This document shows, in pieces, positions 10,247 through 22,308 of a stretch of 64,000 nucleotides of DNA (positions are counted from its first letter, which is position 1; each line of letters begins with the position of its first letter). The DNA is taken from NCBI GenBank assembly GCA_019279435.1, contig JAAALK010000289.1, forward strand, positions 85,963,023 through 86,027,022, in the 5' to 3' direction. The notes under the pieces are model-generated. The model searched no databases, had not been told where the DNA came from, and saw only the letters and a program-made list of their open reading frames with translations. This DNA comes from Zizania palustris. Lineage: Eukaryota > Streptophyta > Magnoliopsida > Poales > Poaceae. The translations under genes and the position numbers were made by a program.

Positions 10247-11884
10247 TGAGAAATCATGTTGAAGAATATGGTTTTGATACTCTAGATGTGATGAGTGATT
10301 GTCAACGGAAGTTAAAGAGGAAGAGAAAGGAAGACCTGCCGAGTCTGAGGCACGTTTGACTCAGGTACACGGGCAGCGAGCGACGGCCGGGTAGAGGAGT
10401 CGCGGAGTCGGGCTGGCCCAATCCGGGTACATGGCTAGGAGCGGCAGATGATCCACCGGTCTGTTGACTGGGTTTGACTCAGGTACACGGGCGACGAGCG
10501 ATTGCCGGGCTGAGGAAGCTGCGGGGTCGGGTCAGCCCAATCCGGGTACCCGGTACGAAGACGGTGGACGCTTTGTCAGTTTCGGCGCAAAACTGACACT
10601 CTATGATTATTGTGTTTTTAGGATATTAATATTTAGTTTTTAAGTTTAGAATATTTTTATTTGAGTCGGGTGATTTTTCTAAGAATATTTTAGTAATTTT
10701 CGGAATTTATTTTAGAGTCAGTATTAATTTACCCTAGAGGTAAATTAGTCTTTTCATGTATTAGGAGTCGCCTATAAATAGGCCCCTATCCCCCGTATAG
10801 ATGATTGTTTTTCTTTTAGAGATTAATCTACAGTCCACAGATTCAATTTGGCCGCGATTTTTTTTTTCGGATCTGCAAATTTTTCTATCGCCATCATCGA
10901 AATTCTTTCTATGTGTTCTTCGTCTCTTGGCGCGGGCAATCGAGACGCCGCGGCAGCCTACGCTGTGCTGCCCGGCAGCGCGCATAGGGGCAGCCGCTCA
11001 TGGCAAAAGCAGCGGCAGCACTCGCACGGTCTCCCGGGCGACAACTGTTTCTTCTGCAAATGGCGGCGGCTGTCCCAAGCAGTGGGGCCATAGCGTCTAC
11101 GGTGTAGACGCAGTCAGCACAGGCTTTGCTTGCATGCGCAGCGGCGGGCCCGGCAGACGCACGGCAGCCAGATTTGCGCAGAAGCTCCAGGCACAGCTTG
11201 ATCTCCACGGCGCACACGGCTGAAATAAATTTTAGCAGCGTTCTTCATCGCACGGGAAGCCATGGCAGACTTCATCAACGGCGACGTAAACAACATGCAT
11301 GTTAGTTTATTAATCTACTATTTTTCTGCTCTTTAATTAATTAAATATTTATCTATTTTTAATTACCCTCTAATCTATTTAGTAATTTCGTAGTTAATGT
11401 TTATCTCCTAGAATATTATTAGTACTCGAATTATTTTATTTAAGCATTTTTTAATCTGCTCATATAAAAAATATTTTATTATTAGTTGCAACAATATTTT
11501 TATTCTAGATTTACATGAAATATTTTAGGTTTATTTCTGAATTAATTTCTGGATGATCCATGTTTTATTTAGTTGATTAGCATTTTATTTTTAGACCGCA
11601 ATCTTAATATTTTATTAATATATTTAGGTATTTTGCTTACGTCATTAAATATTTCTAGTACTCATTTTTTTTACTGCAGTATTTCTATTTAGTTTATCTT
11701 TAATATCATTTTAATTAGGACACCGGTCATTTTTAGGCTAAACCATTCTAATTCCTGCAATTTGCTTTGCTAATATTATTTGTTTGGATAAGTTCATTTG
11801 GGTGTTGGGACTAGATCATAGTTTAGTAAGAAATTTATAGGCGCCCATTCATCCCCCCCTCTGGTCGCTATTTTCGGTCCTACA
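10247..11884 (+). repeat. Copia-1 3' LTR (1638 bp)
   Basis: Begins TGAGAAATC right after the polypurine tract, ends GGTCCTACA, and is followed by AGCTT. Nearly the same length as the 5' LTR. Contains the TATA box at 10772 and the duplicated U3 block. Confidence 0.93.
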
Positions 11885-11889
11885 AGCTT
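11885..11889 (+). repeat. Target-site duplication AGCTT (right copy)
   Basis: Pairs with 1210-1214. Gypsy A gag resumes here. Confidence 0.9.
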
Positions 11890-12480
11890 GTTCCAGGTGA
11901 AGCAGCAAGAAGGAGAGACCCTTCGGGAGTACTTTACACACTTTTTCCACACCAAGTCCTAGATAAAAGGCTTGTCTACCTCTTCGGTAGTAGACGCGAC
12001 GCGTGAAGGGGTGATGAATCCAGACCTCCTCAGCAAACTTCACCGGAAGCCGGTGTCGTATGTAGCACAGCTAATAGCATACTTCGAACAGTATGCCACG
12101 GCAGAATAAGGCTGCCTCTGACGAACTGTGGTGTCAGCACTTGTCCTCCTTCGAGAACTGAAGACGGAGCCAGAAGTCCCGACTCCTTCGCAAGCCCCCT
12201 CGATAATCGCTTCAATGATCATAGAAGGGGAAAGAAGCATTTCTGCTCTAAGGTATTAAATATTGCACCCTCCGCCCCGAAGATGCCTTTCAACTTTCAA
12301 CAGGCACAAGCTAACAAGGCTAGTACTTCGAAGCCTCAAGAGAAGACGGCTGGCAGGCGCCAGACCTTATTCTGTTGTGTGCATGGTGAAAATAGAAGCC
12401 ATGACACAAAAGATTGTAAGTCCATATTGACCCTTCGGGGCGAGTACTTAGGACGAAGCTCAGGGCGAGGTACTTCGGAT
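11890..12480 (+). pseudogene. Gypsy A gag, C-terminal part
   Basis: Resumes the gag interrupted at 1209: a GETLREYFTHFFHTK block (about 11911) and a segment with HRKPVSYVAQLIAYF (about 12041). A single zinc knuckle of the CX2HX4HX4C kind, CCVHGENRSHDTKDC, lies near 12373-12417. Stops (about 11960, 12108) and frameshifts break it. Confidence 0.8.
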
Positions 12481-12559
12481 CGGGCCCCTCCAGCAATACG
12501 TTCGGACCTGTGCAAACTATGGTCTGGGCCAGCAATCTTGAAACACCGATGCAGCTCCC

Positions 12560-13460
12560 GGTGGCCAACAAGATGCCACCATCAAATTAGGAGGATCCCC
12601 AAGATCATGACAAGCGGGTGGTCCTGCCCATCTGCAGAGGGGGGACCCTCGGTAATATGTCAAAGCGGCAGCAGAGGGACTATGTTCGCAAAGTAGGGTA
12701 TATAGGGACTTCAAGCTCGGCTGCAGAAATGCCCGAGTGGTCCCATGTACCTATTTCTTTTACTGCCCACGATGCTGCGGGGGTGACATTCTCCCATGCT
12801 GACCCCCTTGTCGTTTTAGCTGATATAGCGAGAGTTGAAGTACGAAGGATATTCATGGATGGTGGAAGCTAAGCGGATATACTCTTTGTCCAGGCCTTCG
12901 ACCAGATGTGCATTCCTTGAAAACACTTTCTACCGGCAGCTCGCCCACTCCAAGGTTTCGTAGGTCCTCCTCTTGATGCCCTCTGCCAAATAGGCCTCGA
13001 GGTTGCCTTTTGAGAGGGCCCCTGGCAAGAATTGAGGAGGTTATCTTCGATGTCGTCGACGCCCCATACGCCTATAACGCAATCTTCGGGAGGGGAATGT
13101 TAAACCAATTCGGAGTTGTAGCACATCCTAACTATATGTGTCTCAAGATGCCCACACAAGGTGGAGTTCACACTATTTCAAGAGACCAAGCTATAGCCCA
13201 TAGAGCGGAGTATGGACATGGTCCACCTTTGGACCCTCGACAGGTGAATAGTGTGCTGGAGCACTCGGAGGAAGCTTCGGGGTCTTCAGACCCCTCGAAG
13301 GGCCCTTCCCTAAAGCCAAGCCCAGAAGGTGGTGTAATCACAAAGATGATCCTAAAAGATGGCAAGGAATATCCAATCCAATTTGGCAAGGGGCTACCTT
13401 CGAAAATATCTACTTCGCTAAAGGAAGTAGTTAGAGAAAATTTAGATATATTCACGTGAA
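12560..13460 (+). pseudogene. Gypsy A protease region
   Basis: Aspartic protease of a Ty3-Gypsy polyprotein. The motif FMDGGS (about 12852-12869) is the D-G-[GA]-[ST]-like active site, followed directly by a stop and then ADILF. The downstream YNAIFGRGMLNQF (about 13070-13108) is the flap/ILGRP-like block. Further stops lie near 12918 and 13010. It joins reverse transcriptase through an acidic linker. Confidence 0.8.
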
Positions 13461-14400
13461 TCGACAAAGATATCCCCGGAGTTGACCGTAGAATCATCGA
13501 GCACAGTTTACTCGTCAATCCGAAGGCTTGACCAATTCACCAGGGGCTCCGTAAGTTGTCAACTGAAAGGGCAGACCTCGCCAAGGCGGAGGTGGAGAAA
13601 TTGTTGAGGGCTGGAATCATCAGGGAAGTAGCCCACATGGAGTGGTTGGCTAACCCCATTTTTGTCAAGAAAAAGGGCTCCGACAAATGGCACATGTGCA
13701 TCGATTTCACGTCACTAAATAAAGCATGCCCGCGAGACCCCTACCCTATGCCCCATAATGATCAACTTGTGGATCCTACGGTTGGCTCCAAACTTCTAAG
13801 CTTCATGGACGCATACTCCGGTTATCATCAAGTTTGGCTAAAGCGTGAAGACGAAGCCAAGACGAGTTTCATAACTCCTTCCGGAGTATTTTGTTAAGTT
13901 CGAATGCCTTTTGGCTTGCGTAATGATGGGGCTACTTTTTCACGTCTTATTGCTAAGGCTCTAGGTCATCAGATAGGCCAAAATGTCGAAGTCTATATGG
14001 ATGACATTGTAATAAAGAGTGATGTAAAGCACCATCATATTCTAGACCTAGGAGAAACTTTTGAGAGCCTCCGAGCATGTGGAGTTCGCCTCAACCCTGA
14101 AAAATGTATATTCGGGGCGCAAGCAGGAAAATTGCTAGGGTACTTAGTTTCGAATAGAGGAATCGAAGCTAGCCCGACGCAGATAAGTGCACTGCAAAGA
14201 ATGGTTCCACTAGAAAATTTGAAGCAAGTCTAGAAGCTGACAGGACGGCTCGCAGCCCTTAGCAGATTCCTAGCCAGATCAGCAGAGCGAAGCCTCCCAA
14301 TATTTAAAGCCCTAAAGGAGTCCGAGAGTTTCAAATGGACGCCGGAGTGCCAGAAAAGCTTCGATGATATTAAAAATTATCTCGAAAATCTATAAACACT
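13461..14400 (+). pseudogene. Gypsy A reverse transcriptase
   Basis: Ty3-Gypsy reverse transcriptase: ANPIFVKKKG, MCIDFTSLNKACPRDPYP (about 13690-13745), SFMDAYSGYHQV, PFGLRNDGATFSRL, and the catalytic EVYMDDIVIKS (about 13988-14020). Stops occur near 13457, 13895 and 14231. The thumb continues after 14231 with GRLAALSRFLARS. Confidence 0.9.
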
Positions 14401-15385
14401 TACTGTGCCCCTCCTAGAAGAAACTCTCCTTCTTTATCTTGAAGCAACGGGCTCCACAGTAAGTGTAGTGCTGGTCAGGGAAATAGATCTTAAAGGAAAA
14501 CTGGTGAAGAACCTAGTATACTTCATCTCAGAATCTTTGTCCGAAGCAAAGACAAGATACTCTGAGCTCGAAAAAATTGTTTATGCTTTGGTAATGGCCG
14601 CGCGGAAGCTAAGGCATTACTTCTTAGCACATAATCTGATTGTCCCTACCTTGTATCCCCTTGGTGATATGCTTCGGAGCAAAGACTCCACAGGTATGAT
14701 TGGAAAATGGGATGTCGAGCTAGCCCTCTTCGGTATTTCCATCACGGCAAGAACAACTATCAAGTCCCAAGTCATAGCTGACTTTGTCGCTTAGTGGACT
14801 CCATCTGCAGTTTGGGCTCCAGAAGAAACCTCCAAAGGTCTGTGGCCAATATTTTCTGACGGATCTTATCAGGCATCTGGTGCCAGAGCTGGAGCTATAA
14901 TAATATCGCTGTCAGGGTAGAAGGCCATGTATTCTGCAAGGCTCAACTTTAAGACCACTAACAATATTGCAGAATATGAAGGGATCCTACTAGGCCTCCG
15001 AAAGGCAAGAGCACTTGGAGCAACAAGAATTATAATAAAAACAGATTCCCAAGTCGTCGCAGGGCATGTTGACAAGAGCTTCCAAGCTAGGAATCCGCAT
15101 CTTGCAAAGTATTTAGAAGAAATCCGCAAGACCGAAGCATTGTTTAAAGGGATTTCTATTCAAAGCATCCCTCGAGTGGATAATCAACTTGCATATATTG
15201 TAGCGAAGGCTGCAACCGGAGCATTAGACGTCCCGGAGGGCGCTTTTTATGAAGAACTTATTAAGCCTATGGTGGATCAACTACCCTCCACAGAGGTCCT
15301 TTGCATTCTAGTCGTTGATTGGCGGACTCCAATTTTGGATGTTTTACAAAACAATGCGGCTTTGTTAGAAGCTCCAGATTTCTAA
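14401..15385 (+). pseudogene. Gypsy A tandem RNase H domains (Tat-lineage signature)
   Basis: Two RNase H-like units in series. The first (14405-14650) has VLVREIDLKGK, YSELEKIVYALVMAARKLRHYF. The second (14850-15230) has the FSDGSYQASGA start, NIAEYEGILLGLRKA, TDSQVVAGHV and RVDNQLAYIVAKAA, like archaeal/plant-type RNase H. A second RNase H after the first is the known mark of the Tat lineage of plant Gypsy elements. Stops lie near 14394, 14793 and 14920. Confidence 0.85.
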
Positions 15386-16291
15386 AGGCTCCAAGCAAGG
15401 GCTCGAAATTATGAGCTTGTCAACGGAATACTTTATAAAGCCGGAGTTTGTTCTCCCCTACTCTAGTGCATCTCACAACCTGAAGGACAAGATATACTTC
15501 GGGAGATTCATGAAGGCCTGTGCGGCAGCCATCTAGCCCCTCGTGCTCTAGCGGGAAAGACACTTCGCTAGGGGCTTTATTGGCCAACAATTGTAAGAGA
15601 TGCAGAAGAATTGGTTCGAACCTGCCAAGGGTGCCAGTGGATGGGTAGGCGGAGCCATCGTCCACCAACACCTCTTAAAGTTATTGCTCCGGTATGGCCA
15701 CTAGCGCGATGGGGAATGGATCTCATCGGCCCTTTTCTAATGGAAAAAGGCAGCTTGAAGTTTGTAGTGGTAGCAATCGAATATTTTTCTAAATGGGTCA
15801 AAGTTGAACCCCTAACTGCTATCACTTCAAAAAATATACAAAAATTCTTTTGGCAGAATATCATTTGCAGGTTCGGAGTGCCTATGGAGTTAACTGTTGA
15901 TAATGGCACTCAATTTGAAGTCGATCCCTTTAAAGAGTTTTGTGAAGGCCTGGGCATCAATTTATGCTTTGCAACTGTTCGCCACCCCCAATCCAACGGA
16001 GCAGTCGAGTGGGCAAATGGAAATATTCTCTCCGGTTTGAATCGAAGGATTGTTGGGTTGGCTAAGGGGCTATAGAAGAACTTCCTAAGATTTATGGTCC
16101 ATTCGGACCACTCAAGCTAGGTCTACGGGATTCACCCCATTTAGGCTATTATTCAGAGATGAGGCCATGACTCCTACGGAGCTTAAAGGTGGAACCCTTC
16201 ACGTAACGAATCCTGGGAATGATGATGAAAGAAACACTTCGCTGGACTTGTCAAAAGAAACAAGGCTTTGAGTTGTCGCCAATCTGACGAA
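15386..16291 (+). pseudogene. Gypsy A integrase, N-terminal and core domains
   Basis: Zinc finger HEGLCGSH (about 15512) and CQGC (about 15622). The core has GMDLIGPF (about 15715), TVDNGTQF (about 15893) and GAVEWANG (about 16000), the D, D and E segments. Stops occur near 15385, 15463, 15570 and 16073. The domain is cut by Gypsy B at 16292 and finishes at 30566-30795. Confidence 0.88.
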
Positions 16292-16296
16292 GTACC
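16292..16296 (+). repeat. Probable target-site duplication GTACC (left, Gypsy B)
   Basis: Five bases before the Gypsy B LTR; the partner at 30561-30565 is GTACT, four of five matching. The Gypsy A integrase reading resumes beyond the right copy, which supports a real insertion. Confidence 0.75.
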
Positions 16297-16434
16297 TGTT
16301 AACACGGAAACGGGCCCCCGCACTTGGGTCAGTTCGACGATCCAAAAGTGCACGAATACTTAGGGACAAGCCTAAGCGTGACGCGGCACCGACGTCGCGT
16401 TCCGACTTCCCTTAGTCGTGATAAGGGGGGTGGA
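16297..16434 (-). repeat. Gypsy B 3' LTR, outer segment
   Basis: Begins TGTTAACACGG. It matches the right LTR from 29277 (TGTTGACATGG) through a GACGATCCAAAAGTGCACG stretch and a GATAAGGGGG run. Cut at 16434 by Copia-2 insertion after GTGGA. Confidence 0.9.
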
Positions 16435-18107
16435 TGTAGGACCAAAAGTAGCGACTAGAGGGGGGTGAATGGGCGCCTAAAAATTTCTTGCTAAACTATA
16501 TTTTGATCCCAACACCCAAATGAACTTAATCAGACAAATAATATTTGCAAAGCAAAGTTCAGAAATTAAAGTTGTCTAGCTTAAAAATGACCGGTGTCTT
16601 AATTAAAATGATATTAAAAATAATATAAATAAAAATACTGCAGTAAATAAAAACACCTAGATAAATCACGAAATATTTATATTTCAGTCTAGAAATAAAA
16701 TACTAATCAAAAGAATAAAACATAGATCAAAAAAAAATTAATTCAAAAATAAAACGAAAATATTGCACGTAAAATCTAGACTAAAAATATTACTGCGACT
16801 AAAAATAATTATTATTATTTTATATGAGCAGGTTAAAAATACTTAAATAAAATATGCAATCATTAATAATATTTTAGCAGATAAAAATTTAACCACAAAA
16901 TTAATAATCAGATATGCAGGCTAAAAATAGATGATTAATGATTTAATTATTCTAACTGAAAAATAGTAGATTAGATCAAAAACCAATTACCTTCGTCATT
17001 CACGTCTTCGCGCACCGCAGAGGAACCGACGCCGAGCGATCCGTTTCCTGGCGTCAAACGCCACGGCTGTAGTGAAGCCAGCGCGGTGTCGCTCCCAAGC
17101 TCTGCCGGCGAGAAACTTGCTTGGGACCCGCGCTGAAAAATGCTGCTCCTGCACGCTGCCGCACAACAGAAAGAAAAAGGGCCAAGATTCAAGTCCCATG
17201 GGGCCCGCCTGACGTAGCGCATGGACTGCCGTGTCAATTTAATCACGCTGATTGCCGTGATGCCTGTGCTCCTTGCTAGCTATCCGGCTAGCCAAAAAAA
17301 CTGCCCGCATGTGATTGAAAGTGCTGCAGCAGTGTTTAGGTGCCTTGGGAAGAGCCTGCCGTGGAAGAAAGGACTACACAGGCTGGTGCAGAATCCTGCA
17401 GCCGTTGATGTTGCCTAGCCGGCGGCGAAAACAATTGCTCAGGAGAAAAAATGCATGGAAACGAAACGCAGATGAGAAAAATCCGGAGAGAAACAGATGA
17501 TCCCACGGTAAATTTTTGGACTGTGGATTAATTATTGAAAAACAGTCATCTATCCCCAGGGGGGATAGGGGCCTATTTATAGGCGACTCCTAATACATAA
17601 AAAGACTAATTTACCCCTAGGGTAAATTAATACTGACTCTAAAATAAATTCCGAAAATTACTAAAATATTCTTAGAAAAATCACATGACTCAACTAAAAA
17701 AATTCTAAACTTAAAAACTAAATATTAATACCCTAAAAACAAAATAATCATAGGTTGTCAGTTTTGCGCCCAAACTGACAAAGCGTCCACCGTCTTCGCA
17801 CCGGGTACCCGGATTGGGCCGACCCGACCCCGCAGCTTCCTCAGCCCGGCAATCGCTCGCCGCCCGTGTACCTGAGTCAAACCCAGTCAACAGACCAATA
17901 GATTATCTGCCGCTCCTAGCCATGTACAAGGATTGGGCCAGCCCGACTCCACAGCTCCTCTGCCCGGCTATCGCTCGCTGCCCGTGTACCTGAGTCACAT
18001 GCGCCTCAGACTCGGCAGGTCTTCATATCTCCCTTCCTTTGACTTTCGTTGACAATCACTCATCACATCTGGAGTATCAAACCCATGTACTTCAACATAG
18101 TTTCTCA
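16435..18107 (-). repeat. Copia-2 3' LTR (1673 bp, complete)
   Basis: Left end TGTAGGACC, right end TTTCTCA beside ATCTCCCCCTTGATG, the reverse of the polypurine tract. It includes the reverse TATA box (17574-17583) and both U3 repeat blocks (about 17790-18000). Confidence 0.92.
17574..17583 (-). promoter_or_regulatory. TATA box, Copia-2 LTR
   Basis: TATTTATAGG on the plus strand, that is CCTATAAATA on the minus strand, in the same context as in Copia-1. Confidence 0.65.
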
Positions 18108-19455
18108 ATCTCCCCCTTGATGAGTGCATTGTCAACACCCTCTTCACCTCATCTCCAGAACCTGCAAAACACGTGGAAACAGGAAAACAAAAACAAAATA
18201 AAATAGAAGAAAGAAAATAAAAGTTTAACCCTAATGACCAAAAGCCAAACAAAAGCAAGAAAATGGTCATTATGGTTAACCAAAAATAAAGACTCAAAAC
18301 CAAGTGCAAATCTCAGAATTACCAACAAGGAACTCCCCCTGAAATAAATCGTAGAGAAACCTAAAAATGTTCCCTAAACTCCAAAATTTCTCCCCCTTGT
18401 TGACAATTGGACTCATCAAGTGAGACTAAATGCACTCTAAAGAGACAAAGACACAAACTCCCCCTGAAATGCAGCTCCCCCTCAAAATATGCCATGAATG
18501 CAGATGGGTTGTAGGTGGAGTGTGAAAAGCATGCTTCTTAGATATGATTAACTGTAATTACAACATCTAACATGTATAGCAAAAGATATACTGTCTAAGA
18601 TACATGACATGATCAGTGCAATAGATGATATCTAAAGAGAATCATTAGCACGCATTTTTCGATTTTTGCAAACAAAAGCATCACCACATTTTCTAGTTGA
18701 CAAGCAAGGTAAAACATGATATGCAAAAGCTAACTGATATCTACCAAGATAAGCATTGTCCAAAACAAAGTGCTTCAGCAAACTTGTCATCTTTTTAAAT
18801 TTTTCAGACTTTTTCCTTTTTTATTTTTCATTTCTGCCAGGGGTTATTTGCATGTCAAACCTTATGCTAACCGACCAAGTCAAGCCTAGGCTAGAACTGG
18901 ACCATCAGAAGCTTAAGACATTGGTCTCGGCTTACATTACACCGTCCTAGTTCATACCAAAGTGTGATGGTAAGCAGTCGAGAACAATGCAATGCGACAA
19001 AGCAAACCCATCTGGATCTTTTCTAATAATTATAAAAATGCATAAATTTTTCAATTTTCTGAATTTTTTATCATTTTTATAACACATTTTTCATATTTAA
19101 AGCATATAGATGTCCAAGATGCATATCTGCATCTAAGTACGGATCTAGCTACAAGGCATGTAAAAGATAGCAAATGCATTCAGCCTACACATGCTAGTAG
19201 CCAGAAGCAATGGTGATCATTTTTCAATTTTTAAAGCATAAAAGCCATGCATATGACAAATATCAGATATATCATGTGAACCGAAAAAAAAACATGATCA
19301 TCGACAAGTAATCAAAAACATATACTAGCTAGAGAAAGTAAAGCGGATTAATCATATGACAGAAGCAAGCTCAAAATGTGATTAATGATTATGCATAATA
19401 TGAACACACACAAAAAGACTCAATAAAAAATAAAGAAGAAAGTAAAAAAACTAAC
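18108..19455 (-). other. Copia-2 3' non-coding internal region
   Basis: Colinear with 8900-10246 of Copia-1. Reverse GGGGGAG tracts (CTCCCCC) lie next to the LTR (about 18110) and near 18333, 18390, 18460 and 18477. No supported coding sequence. Confidence 0.82.
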
Positions 19456-22243
19456 TCAAAGTATCCCAAAAAGATACACAACTCCTAAATCAAGATCAAT
19501 AATCATGAGTGGGAGCAAACGGTCCAATGCCAGGTTTAGCAAAAGTTCTAAACTAGTGTCGAGCCATCTGCTCAAATGTAGGAAAGCAGAAAGAAACATA
19601 TGTGTCTGGACCAAAACGCGGCTCAAAGTGCGGTCCTCTGTTCTACCTAAAATCACGATCACGAGGTCCAAAACCGTATCCATAACGATCTGGAACTCTG
19701 TCGGAACGGAAAATACCCTCCAGAGCACGATCATAAAAATCGTCTGATCTACCACCACCGACACGACGTGGCCTGACCTCTAGCCTCTCTCTACATCGAG
19801 GAACTCTCTGTCTACCACCCTGCTGGTAGAACTACTCCTGCCCACCTCGAGCTCTCTCTGCTCGCTCAACCCGCTTCCTCCTGAAGAAAAACTCCTCAAG
19901 ATGCCCGTCTCTCTGACAAAACTCACAGTGATAGGTAGGCTTCTTGGGATGTTGATGTGGCTTAGGGTTCTTAGGTTTGGTGGTGTTGGGTGTAGCATCT
20001 TTGGTGTGAGAGGGTCTAGGTAAAGAATCAAGAGAAGTGTGGAGAGTTTTAGACTTTGGAACCCAGATCTGCTTTTTAGGTGGAGCTTTAGGTTGTTCTT
20101 GGATCACTCCATCCTTGGGCTGACTATCCTTAAAGGACTCAGTGTATTGAGTCTTGGGATATCTCTGTTCGGGACTCATCTTACTCCACTCCACTGCACG
20201 ACTAATGGCGCTCTCAAAATCAACCTTGGAATATGTGTAACCTACCCCAAACCCATCCTGTCTCTTGAACTGCTGGATCATCATGTCGAGCTGTGGCTCT
20301 CTGGCACTAATCCAACTTAGGATCTGACGGAGGTAAAAGTTCTTGTTCTGAACATCAACTAGCTCCTCTCTCAAGGAAGCTAACACCTCCACCTGAGACA
20401 AGCAGATCTCACCCTCTTTATCAACTTCAACAGACTTCTCAGCTTTTAGCTTGATCAACTCCATTCTAATGGACAGACAGTTCTCACAAACAGTGGGTGG
20501 AACTGACAAGGTCTCAAGCTCTAGCTTAGTCTGCTCCAACTCAGCTCTCACTCCATCTAACTCGCTCAACTGCTCATCACTCTTGCCTCTCAGCTCAGCT
20601 ATACTAGCTAAATGGGATGGGCAGTCTACACACGGTTCGACGACAGTGGCATGAGCATCTTTTAGCTCCTGCTGAGCGCTCTCTAGCTCAGTGGCCAATG
20701 CATCTCTCTCATTTACTCTCTCAATGTACCTGGACTTAAGAGTCGTCAGGTCACACAACAGCACCTCACAGTTAGGGCACTCACCACTATCACGCAAGCA
20801 AGGGGAAAAAGATAGACTCTCAATCTTGCCATTCGTCGTGGCAAGCTCCCTCTCAAGCTCATCTATCCTCTTCTTAGCCCCTCTAAGCAGTTTTTCCCTA
20901 TACTTTAACTCCTCACGGTTCTGTTCTAATAAATTAACAACTTCTTGTTCATAGGATGATACCTTCTCATCGTCGTCATCGTCGGAGTCATCGGAGGAGT
21001 CCTTTTCTTTCTTCTCCCCAAGAGCCATTGAGCAGAAGCTCTTGTGGGGTCTTCGGCTGTCACGTGAGCGTCTCTTCGACTTGTCCCCGACGGCCATGAA
21101 ACAGAGGCCCGCCGGATCATCCCTGTCCTTCCCTTTCTTGATCACAATATTTTCATCACTTGAGATCGAAGATGAGGAGGAAGATGAGGATCTCTTGGAG
21201 TAGCTTTTCTCCATCTCGGCGAAGAAGGTCTTGTCTCGCTTCTTGTTCTCATGCCTGTAATCCTTTTGAGCCTTTCAAAAAAATTTTGTCTAGGGCTTGC
21301 CCTTTGTGGAGTTGTCATACTTGCCGGAGTTGTAGGAGTTGTCGCCGGTGCCCTTCTTGTAATTCTTCTGCTTGGGGCAGTCGGCGATGAAATGACCTGG
21401 GTCACCACACTCAAAGCATCCGGATTTTGTGTTGTGTCTCTTAAACATTCGCTTATCATAGACACGTCGCACCTGATTGTTAAACAAGCATAGATCATCA
21501 TCTCCTAGAGTATCAAGTTGTTCCTCGGAGATAGACATCAAGGAAAAGGCAGTACAACTCATGGCATTAGGATCAGCTGACGGTGTCGCAAGTGCCAGAG
21601 TCTTTGATCCAGAATCAGTGAGATTTGATCTCAACTGAATATCGACATCGGAGGCCTTGAGCTTACTAAAAAGCTCTGCGACGGTCAAGGTATCATAGGA
21701 CGCGCTCTCAACAATAGAAGAAACCTTGATCTCCCAGATCTTAGGGTCCAAGGTATGGAGTACCTTAAGCGCCTGTTCATGATCTGAGACCAGCTGATCA
21801 CGCTCGGCCTTGTTGACGCGAAGCTTGTTAATGATCAATTGAAAACGACCAAACAAAGCCTCAACAGTCTCACCCGGCTTCTGTGAGAAATTTTCATACT
21901 CACGCCGGTAGGTCTGGTAGAGCCTAGCCTTAACCTGAGCTGTCCACTCATGGTGTGCCTGGAGGGTAGCCCAGATCTCTCGAGCAGTGGTGAGATGGCT
22001 AACACACTCAAACTCACTAGGACCTAGACCAGAAAATAAAATATTCATCGCTTTACTATTATTTTGATGTTGTGTAACTACATCTGCAGCAGTATCCACA
22101 ACAATAGTCTTTATGGTGAAAGTAGGATGAACACAAATCTCCCATATGTCCAAGCTCTGGCTCATAAGGTATGCTCGCATGAGAGTCTTCCAATAAATGT
22201 AGCCAAAAGCTTCTAGGCATGGGATTTTGCCAGAAGACGTCAT
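19456..22243 (-). pseudogene. Copia-2 gag, nearly one frame, few stops
   Basis: Start at 22243 as in Copia-1. UBN2-type capsid, knuckle CFECGDPGHFIADC (about 21380-21420), Ser/Asp-rich linker, coiled coil with paired cysteines, second knuckle-like CEFCQRDGHLEEFF (last Cys changed to Phe). Two in-frame stops sit close together at about 21290 and 21275; further stops occur at 19832, near 19647 and near 19550. Two long open stretches of 317 and 460 codons remain. Better preserved than the Copia-1 gag although the element has no pol. Confidence 0.88.
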
Positions 22244-22294
22244 GGTCAGTACCTAGGTTTAGAATCGGTTAAGATATTAGAAAACCCTAACCTC

Positions 22295-22306
22295 GCTCTG
22301 ATACCA
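22295..22306 (-). other. Primer-binding site, Copia-2
   Basis: GCTCTGATACCA on the plus strand, the reverse complement of TGGTATCAGAGC, two bases from the LTR end at 22309. Initiator-Met tRNA type. Confidence 0.9.
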
Positions 22307-22308
22307 CA

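Larger units (their letters stand above)
1215..11884 (+). mobile_element. Copia-1, Maximus/SIRE-type Ty1-Copia retrotransposon, full structure
   Basis: Complete LTR-to-LTR element of 10.67 kb with a 5-bp duplication (AGCTT). Order: 5' LTR, primer site, long gag with zinc knuckles and coiled coil, protease, integrase, reverse transcriptase, RNase H, long 3' non-coding region with repeated GGGGGAG tracts, 3' LTR. Integrase ahead of reverse transcriptase makes it Copia. The extended gag, long LTRs and multiple polypurine-like tracts are those of the Maximus/SIRE lineage (Opie/Ji-like). Gag and pol carry several stops and frameshifts, so it should not be autonomous. The LTRs differ at about 17 of the first ~380 positions by eye, mostly transitions, so the insertion is fairly recent compared with its host. 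Confidence 0.93.
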
